The notes below the pieces were generated by a model that saw only the letters and a program-made list of their open reading frames with translations, ran no database searches and was not told where the DNA came from. From contig JAKCOZ010000011.1 of the NCBI GenBank assembly GCA_022605955.1, positions 3,220,537-3,284,536 of the forward strand: a DNA stretch of 64,000 bases, written 5' to 3'. Below, piece after piece: positions 58,913-64,000 of this stretch. The translations under genes and the position numbers were made by a program. Positions within the stretch are counted from its first letter, which is position 1; each line of letters starts with the position of its first letter. This DNA is from Rallus limicola (Eukaryota; Chordata; Aves; Gruiformes; Rallidae).

Positions 58913-59429
58913 AGACTGAGGACACTTCTCAGCAACAAACTCAGGGTAAGTCACCTCACTCCTTCTGTGACTCAGTTTCCCCTCATTGTCTCTAGCAACC
59001 TTGGTTAGATCCATACAGAGCAGACATAGCCACCCGTCTGTGCAGCCCACAGTCACCTTCCACTCAGGGCCTCCAGACACCTCCCAGTCTCAAGAAACTT
59101 CACATCTCTGGGTGACCTTCTCCTCTTAAGCTCATGTCCCTGTCCTACCTCAGTGTAACCCACTGGCTCCCAGTGGTTGATGGACAATAATCCAAGAAAA
59201 GGCCATGACTTTAAGCAACACCACCAGGCAGTGTGCCAATACAAAGCTGAAGACACCAGAAACTGTGAGGGCATAGAGCATACTGAGATGGAAATTCCCA
59301 GAGATAGAGAGATCCTGATTTCAGCTGTGGATTCTCCTACCCTAAGAACTCTCCAGACTTTGGTTTCACCTCTTTCCTATTAACCCCTGTCTTTTTTTCT
59401 AAGAACCAAAAGATTGCTGGAGCTTAAAA
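58913..59429. other. Unassigned unique sequence
   Basis: No feature recognised. Confidence 0.5.
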
Positions 59430-59680
59430 AGATGAATTACCTGATCTGCATATTAAATGAAACTCAAATGCTTCCTAAACGAGACATGAGTTTTAACAGT
59501 ATTTAATGGTATGCATTAATTAACAGCTCTTCAAAGATGTCAAACATTTGTAGATTTAAAAACTTTATAACTCTCAATAAATTCAGGGGGGCTTAATGAA
59601 TTCCTCTGGATTTATACAGCTTCTGAAACAAGCTCCATCTCAAACAAATTTCATAATGTATGCCATTTTAAGAGAAAGAA
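59430..59680. other. Conserved-noncoding-element-like sequence
   Basis: AT-rich but of high complexity, with octamer/homeodomain-type words (CTGCATATTAAATGA, TATGCATTAATTAA) and no repeat similarity or open frame. The look is that of a deeply conserved developmental enhancer. Conservation itself is untested. Confidence 0.25.
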
Positions 59681-59803
59681 GAAAGAAAAGAAGGGAGAAA
59701 TAAAAAGGGTGGGCCAAAAAAAAAAAAGAGACAATTTATTAAGTCTTGATTTAATGGGAAATAGACATATTAAATCACTTCAGCATTTTATTATGTTACT
59801 TGA

Positions 59804-60000
59804 TTGGGGATGCAGTGAAGCTGAAGGAGGGAAGGGTTAGAGGAGATATTGGGGGAAGTTCTTTCTGGAGAGAGTGGTGAGGGGATGGAACAGGCTGCCC
59901 AGAGAGGGGGTGGGTGCCCCATCCCTGGGGGTGTTCAAGGCCAGGTTGGCTGGGGCCCTAGGCAACCTTGTGTAGCTCCAGGCCTGGAGGCTGGTGTCCA
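59804..60000 (+). mobile_element. CR1 fragment, type C, 3'-truncated
   Basis: 'tgaagctgaaggagggaagg' through 'ggaacaggctgcccagagag' to 'ggcctggaggctggtgtcc'. Unlike most copies it has lost its 3' tail. Confidence 0.93.
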
Positions 60001-60051
60001 TGGCCTCCTACGGTGCAGTTTAACCCCTTCAAGTTTCTTTCCCTTTCTCAG

Positions 60052-60138
60052 GGATGAAGCCCGGTTTCAGACTGGTTTATTCCACCCACAATGAAAGGGA
60101 GGACCCCGATTTTTTCATGGAGTGTGCTTGCTCGGCCT
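60052..60138 (+). other. Candidate 87-nt host coding exon
   Basis: The acceptor 'ttctttccctttctcag' ends at 60051 and the donor GCCT|GTGAGT starts at 60139. The 87-base segment (29 codons) is open in the frame beginning with ATG at 60054 and reads like a normal protein, including R-L-V-Y-S-T-H-N-E-R-E-D and F-F-M-E-C-A-C-S-A. It holds three CpGs and GC-rich third positions, unlike its surroundings. I cannot name the family. It is the best exon candidate in the window. Confidence 0.35.
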
Positions 60139-60198
60139 GTGAGTTCCCTTACTGCACCAAGACTTCTACAGAATCACTCAAAAAAAACCAACGCAATC

Positions 60199-60584
60199 AA
60201 TCACAGAATCATAGAATCACAGAATCACAGACTGGGCTGGGTTGGAAGGCACCCCAAGGATCACAGAGCTCCAACCCCCCTGCCACAGGCAGGGACACCA
60301 GCCTCCAGGCCTGGAGCTACACAAGGTTGCCCAGGGCCCCAGCCAACCTGGCTTTCAACACCCCCAGGGATGGGGCAGCCACCCCCTCTCTGTGCAGCCC
60401 CTTCCAGCCCCTCACCACTCTCTCTGCAAAGAACTTCCCCCTAATGTCTCCTCTAACCCTTCCCTCCTCCAGCTTCACTCCATCCCCCTTGTCCTGCCAG
60501 TCTCTGCCCTTTGAACAAGCCCATTCCCCTCCTGTTCCTCTGCTCCCTTCAGGGATGGGAAGGCTGCAGTGAGGTCCCCCTTTC
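60199..60584 (-). mobile_element. CR1 fragment, type C
   Basis: AATCACAGAATCATAGAATC with an expanded tail (three AGAATCAC-type units), then the type C block up to 'gggaaggctgcagtgaggtc'. Confidence 0.96.
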
Positions 60585-61117
60585 ATTTACATCTTCCTGT
60601 AGCACAGAAGCACTGGAGATTTCAGCCCAGGCCCTACAAAGGGATGTCTTCCAGCTCTGATCAAGAGTCATTGCAGTGACTGGGAACCAACCAAGCATGT
60701 GAAATGGTGTCAGAACCCAGAAGAAAATCCCAACTCCCACGTCCCAGCGCTGTGCCTCAGCCTTGAGATTGCTACTCCTCACCAAGTTCCAGAGGTCACT
60801 ATGGTTGGCGAGATTTCATTTTCCTCACTCACAGGCAAGGATCGTGTTGCTAAAACCCCATCTTGAGAAATATCTGAAATCTTCCACAACCAAAATAAGA
60901 GATTTCCTGCTCTGAATTAGGACTATTAACATGTAAAACATTGGTTTTATTTTACAGGATGATGTTTTTTGGTTTTTTTTAGAATGAGAAAGCTGCAATA
61001 ATATCAAGAAAATAGGGAAAGCAGCCAAAAAACCAGGCCTGGATATCAATTATATATGTGTTCATATATGTCTCTATATATCCATGTCTCTGCATACATA
61101 TGTGTCCCTATGTAAAG
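60585..61117. other. Unassigned unique sequence
   Basis: TA/TG-rich near 61050-61105; nothing else recognised. Confidence 0.5.
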
Positions 61118-61490
61118 AATTGGGGCTGTTCAGCCTGTAGAGAAGAAGCCTGAGAGGGGATCTGATCAATGGGAATCAATAGCTGAAGGGTGGGACACAG
61201 GGGTTCATGGGCAGCCTCTTCTCAGTGTCTGTGGGGACAGGACAAGGGGCGATGGCCTCAAGTTGGAGCACAGGGAGTTCCTCACCAACATGGGGAAGAA
61301 CTTCTTCCCAGTGAGGGTGAGGGAGCCCTGGGACAGGCTGCCCAGGGGGGTGTGGAGTCTCCTTCTCTGGAGAGATTCCAGCCCTGTCTGGACACCGCCC
61401 TGTCCTAGGGACCCTGCTTTGGCAGGGAGTTGGACCTGATGGTCTCTTGAGGTCCCCTGAAGCTCCTTCAGTTCTGTGATTCTGTGACTC
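61118..61490 (+). mobile_element. CR1 fragment, type B
   Basis: 'aattggggctgttcagcctg' through 'ggtgggacacaggggttcat' and 'gggagccctgggacaggctg' to the tail 'cagttctgtgattctgtgac'. Confidence 0.95.
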
Positions 61491-63132
61491 TATTTGTACC
61501 CATATCCACACAGCTATGCCTACACAACATGCACTCAACACAGCCTCTCACATATACATACATCTTGCTAGTATTATTTCTGAGGCAAACTACTTCAGAA
61601 ATTCAATTCCATGAGCATATCTGAACGGTCCACTTCTTACCTCCATTTGGTAGGAACACAAGATTTGGGTATTCCCATTCCCCCCACACACACACCCCCC
61701 TCTGGTAATCACAATTTTAGGAGAAGCTCTTTGCGCAGAGGAAAGGAAGGCGAGAGACAGGGGCAGGGCTGAAAGCAGAGCAGGGGGTGGAAAGAGAAGA
61801 CAGCTCATCCTCATGGGCAAGACACGTGTACTAATAGATGAGCTGCTCCTAAAACAACTTTCTAAGCTCATGGAGGAAGATAGACAAAAGTACCTGTATA
61901 ACCAATGAGTTTAGAGAGAAGGATGAGCCTTCGCTCTGGCTTGTCCAAGGAGTTATTGATTGTCCCACGCATCTCACCAGCTTTCTGGTCAAGATCACTC
62001 ATCCCCCTCCTACACCACACTGGATATGATGGTCACTGAAACACTGTCCCTGACTTCACTGTGCAAGGGATGAGCATGTCATGCTGCTGGGCCCATTGGC
62101 TGCTCTTAGATGATGAGGCAGGAGAAGGAGCTACAGGGGCACAGGCAAGCACTGCAGGTTTGATAGAGGGTTGGCATTGACTTTTCTGAGGCATAACCAC
62201 CTTGTGGCAGAACCAAAAGTACAAAAATCAGAGCAGAGGATCCACAAATAAAAACAAAACATGGTGGTTTTAACTAATGTAGGTTAGAATCCCTCAGAGT
62301 CAGCAAGGACATGCCCATGGTCCCCCAAAGTCTTCCCCAAGAGTCTGCATGTCTCAGAAGGCACAAAGAAAAACTAACCAGGTCTGCACCCAAGAGCTGC
62401 CTTCTGAGTGAGCCCTTGGGTTTTCCATAAGAAAGATCTCAGGTTTAAGACACAGAGTGTCTCTGGAGAGAAGGGTGAGAAAGAAGGTTTGGAAAGAGCA
62501 CACAGAAAATTATTGTTGGACTTGATTCACATCACCAGCTCCAGGACATGCTGTGTTAAAGGCATTCAAGAACACCCATGTGAAAGTTGGGGGTTACCAC
62601 AATTAATGCTCATCTTGTTCCCAGTGTCCTCAGAGATTCATGGAAGAGAGGGACATCAAACTAAAGATCCATCTAAAGATGTCTTCTCTCTAGAGGTGAC
62701 CACTAGCAGGTACCTAGGGAAGCTGTATAAGGTGACCTTCTACTATGCCCACCATAAACTCCAAACCAGCAGCTCATGGACCCTCTGATATAAAGGCTGC
62801 ATTGATATCCACTGATGGATGTGCCCTCCATGGACATCTGCTCCCATCTCAAAGGGACGTCCAGTTCTAACCGCCACAGCACCCAACAGCACCAAGTGCC
62901 ACCATGTAAGAGCACCCTGCACTACCATGGTTTTTTTGAGGCTTATTGATGATCATTTCACTGTGAACATTCATGACTTTAGAGAACAGTCTCAGGCCAC
63001 TCTATTTCCTTTGTTCACTGAAGTCATTCATCCTAAAGGGAACTAAGACTTCATGAGCCACCTGGTCCACAGCCCCAGGCTGTGAGCCCCAAATCAGACA
63101 CGAGTCCTAGTCCCAAATTAGAATCTGACCTT
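61491..63132. other. Unassigned unique sequence
   Basis: No CR1 or exon recognised. Open frames of up to 126 codons (62408-62788, +) lack domains. Confidence 0.45.
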
Positions 63133-63357
63133 CTAAAGAGCATTGCTTTCCTCATGTGATCTGAATCCTTCAGGACAGGGATTACAATGCATGCTTCTGT
63201 CTCTAAAAACATAGCACAGCAGGGCTCCAACCTCAAACCCTGGCAGATGCCTCTCAGGTTTACCATTCTTGGTAATGAGGGGGACATCTAGGTGCTCCTT
63301 AATGCTGGCACAGACCTCATTTAGCTTGTCCTGATCTTCCTCATCAAGCACTTCTCC
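63133..63357 (-). other. Open segment with acidic, protein-like composition; possible exon or pseudogene scrap
   Basis: On the minus strand the frame reads N-G-E-V-L-D-E-E-D-Q-D-K-L-N-E-V-C-A-S-I and on to L-P-G-F-E-V-G, a helix-like, charged sequence unlike the Leu/Ser/Pro-rich chance frames elsewhere. A TGA lies directly upstream in frame (near 63364) and there is no good acceptor. I cannot assign a family. Confidence 0.2.
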
Positions 63358-64000
63358 GTTTCAGCAGCCCATGCAGTAACTTGCCCACACTCTCCTGCCA
63401 GCTGTGCCTGACACCACTCACCCTGGGGACCAACAGGACCACTCACTCCTGCTCATCTGGAGCACAAGTGCCCTCCTGTATTCTGAAGCTTTCCCCCCTT
63501 TTGCTCCCCTCATTTTATCCTCACTCCTGCTCATTGCTGGGGGCAAAAAAAATAAGAGCACAGGTGCTCCAAAGCCTGTATCCCTAACTGATGCCTTTCC
63601 TGTGGCTGTCTGGGTGGGATGCTATCTCTGCCCACCACAGCTTTGGCATGGCCCCTTCTCCAGCCAGCAGCAGGGATGCTCAGCCCCTGTGATGGGACTC
63701 AGGGGGATGCTGCCACCCATACAGAGGTTTACACTGAAGTTGCACTTGCTGACATACTGCCACCTCCATTTGGCTGAGGAAATTTGGCTGAGTCCCTGTG
63801 TCTGGCTCACCTCCCTGGTGCTGGTTTGCTAACATGGATCAGCTGCTTGGACTCACAGCATCCTGGGAGCTTCCTGGTTATGAGCTTTCCTGGGCAGGCT
63901 GAGTTGGGAGACAAGCAGAGGAAGCAGGTCTGTGACTGCAACAGAGGGGAAAGCTGCAGGGGAGTTTGTCTCTGAATGACAAACAGGAGCTGTAAAGGCA
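63358..64000. other. Unassigned unique sequence
   Basis: Overlapping plus-strand frames, the longest 142 codons (63404-63832), with no recognised domain. No repeat. Confidence 0.45.

Noticed and set aside
58399..58938. 179-codon minus-strand frame as a host gene
   Set aside because: Sense frame of the type C CR1, extended by the AT/GT microsatellite.

Overview
The window is vertebrate nuclear DNA, almost certainly from a bird. The main evidence is about 40 fragments of CR1 (chicken repeat 1) non-LTR retrotransposons on both strands. Nearly all are 5'-truncated, and most end in the CR1-type 3' terminus with short ATTCTRTGA-like tail units. No bacterial, archaeal or phage gene organisation is visible, and no complete host protein gene can be supported. 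Adding the fragment lengths by hand gives about 18 kb of CR1 (roughly 29% of the window). That is far above a typical bird genome and suggests a CR1-rich lineage such as woodpeckers and relatives (Piciformes) or hoopoes/hornbills. This lineage guess is inference.

For bookkeeping I sort CR1 copies by their 3'-end wording (my own labels, given as read on the minus strand): type A (AAGGTTGGAAAAGACCTTT), type B (GGGACCTCCAGAGATCATC, then CAGGGTCCCTAGGACAGGG), type C (GGGACCCCAAGGATCACAG, then GGCAGGGACACCAACCTCC), type D (AGGGTGCCCAAAGCCCCATC), type E (TTAAAGGCCATCTAGTCC), type F (CATCACCCAGACTAAATC) and type G (AGGGACCTCTAGAAGTCA).

Layout. 1-14 kb: CR1 fragments separated by unique sequence, including a poorly understood open region at 4.7-5.9 kb and a CR1-in-CR1 nest at 7.2-7.7 kb. 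14.15-15.09 kb: a ~0.94-kb pentanucleotide (GGATR)n array abutting a CR1 tail. 15.1-30 kb: scattered CR1s, two of three 5'-to-5' inverted CR1 pairs, and a 4 x 20-bp tandem repeat. 30.4-32.7 kb: the longest CR1 copy, with endonuclease and partial reverse-transcriptase remnants. 37.98-38.36 kb: a GAAA/GAGAAAGA purine array. 39.09-39.17 kb: a near-perfect 34-bp hairpin. 42.0-43.2 kb: a compositional oddity made of a (GAG)n run, a CpG-rich patch, 451 bases without a G on the + strand, and complementary (AAT)n and (ATT)n blocks. 43.7-45.4 kb: a second long CR1 copy in opposite orientation. 45.4-64 kb: mostly unique non-coding sequence with further CR1s, several conserved-element-like stretches, and two splice-site-bounded segments (57.0 and 60.05 kb) that are the best candidates for host exons.

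The window reads as intergenic or large-intron DNA. Most long open frames are frames through repeats: the 323- and 302-codon frames lie in the pentamer array and the 178- and 156-codon frames in the GAAA array. I found no convincing undescribed multi-gene system. The items most worth follow-up are the G-free tract with its neighbours, the 34-bp hairpin, the inverted CR1 pairs, the two divergent long CR1 copies and the candidate exons.
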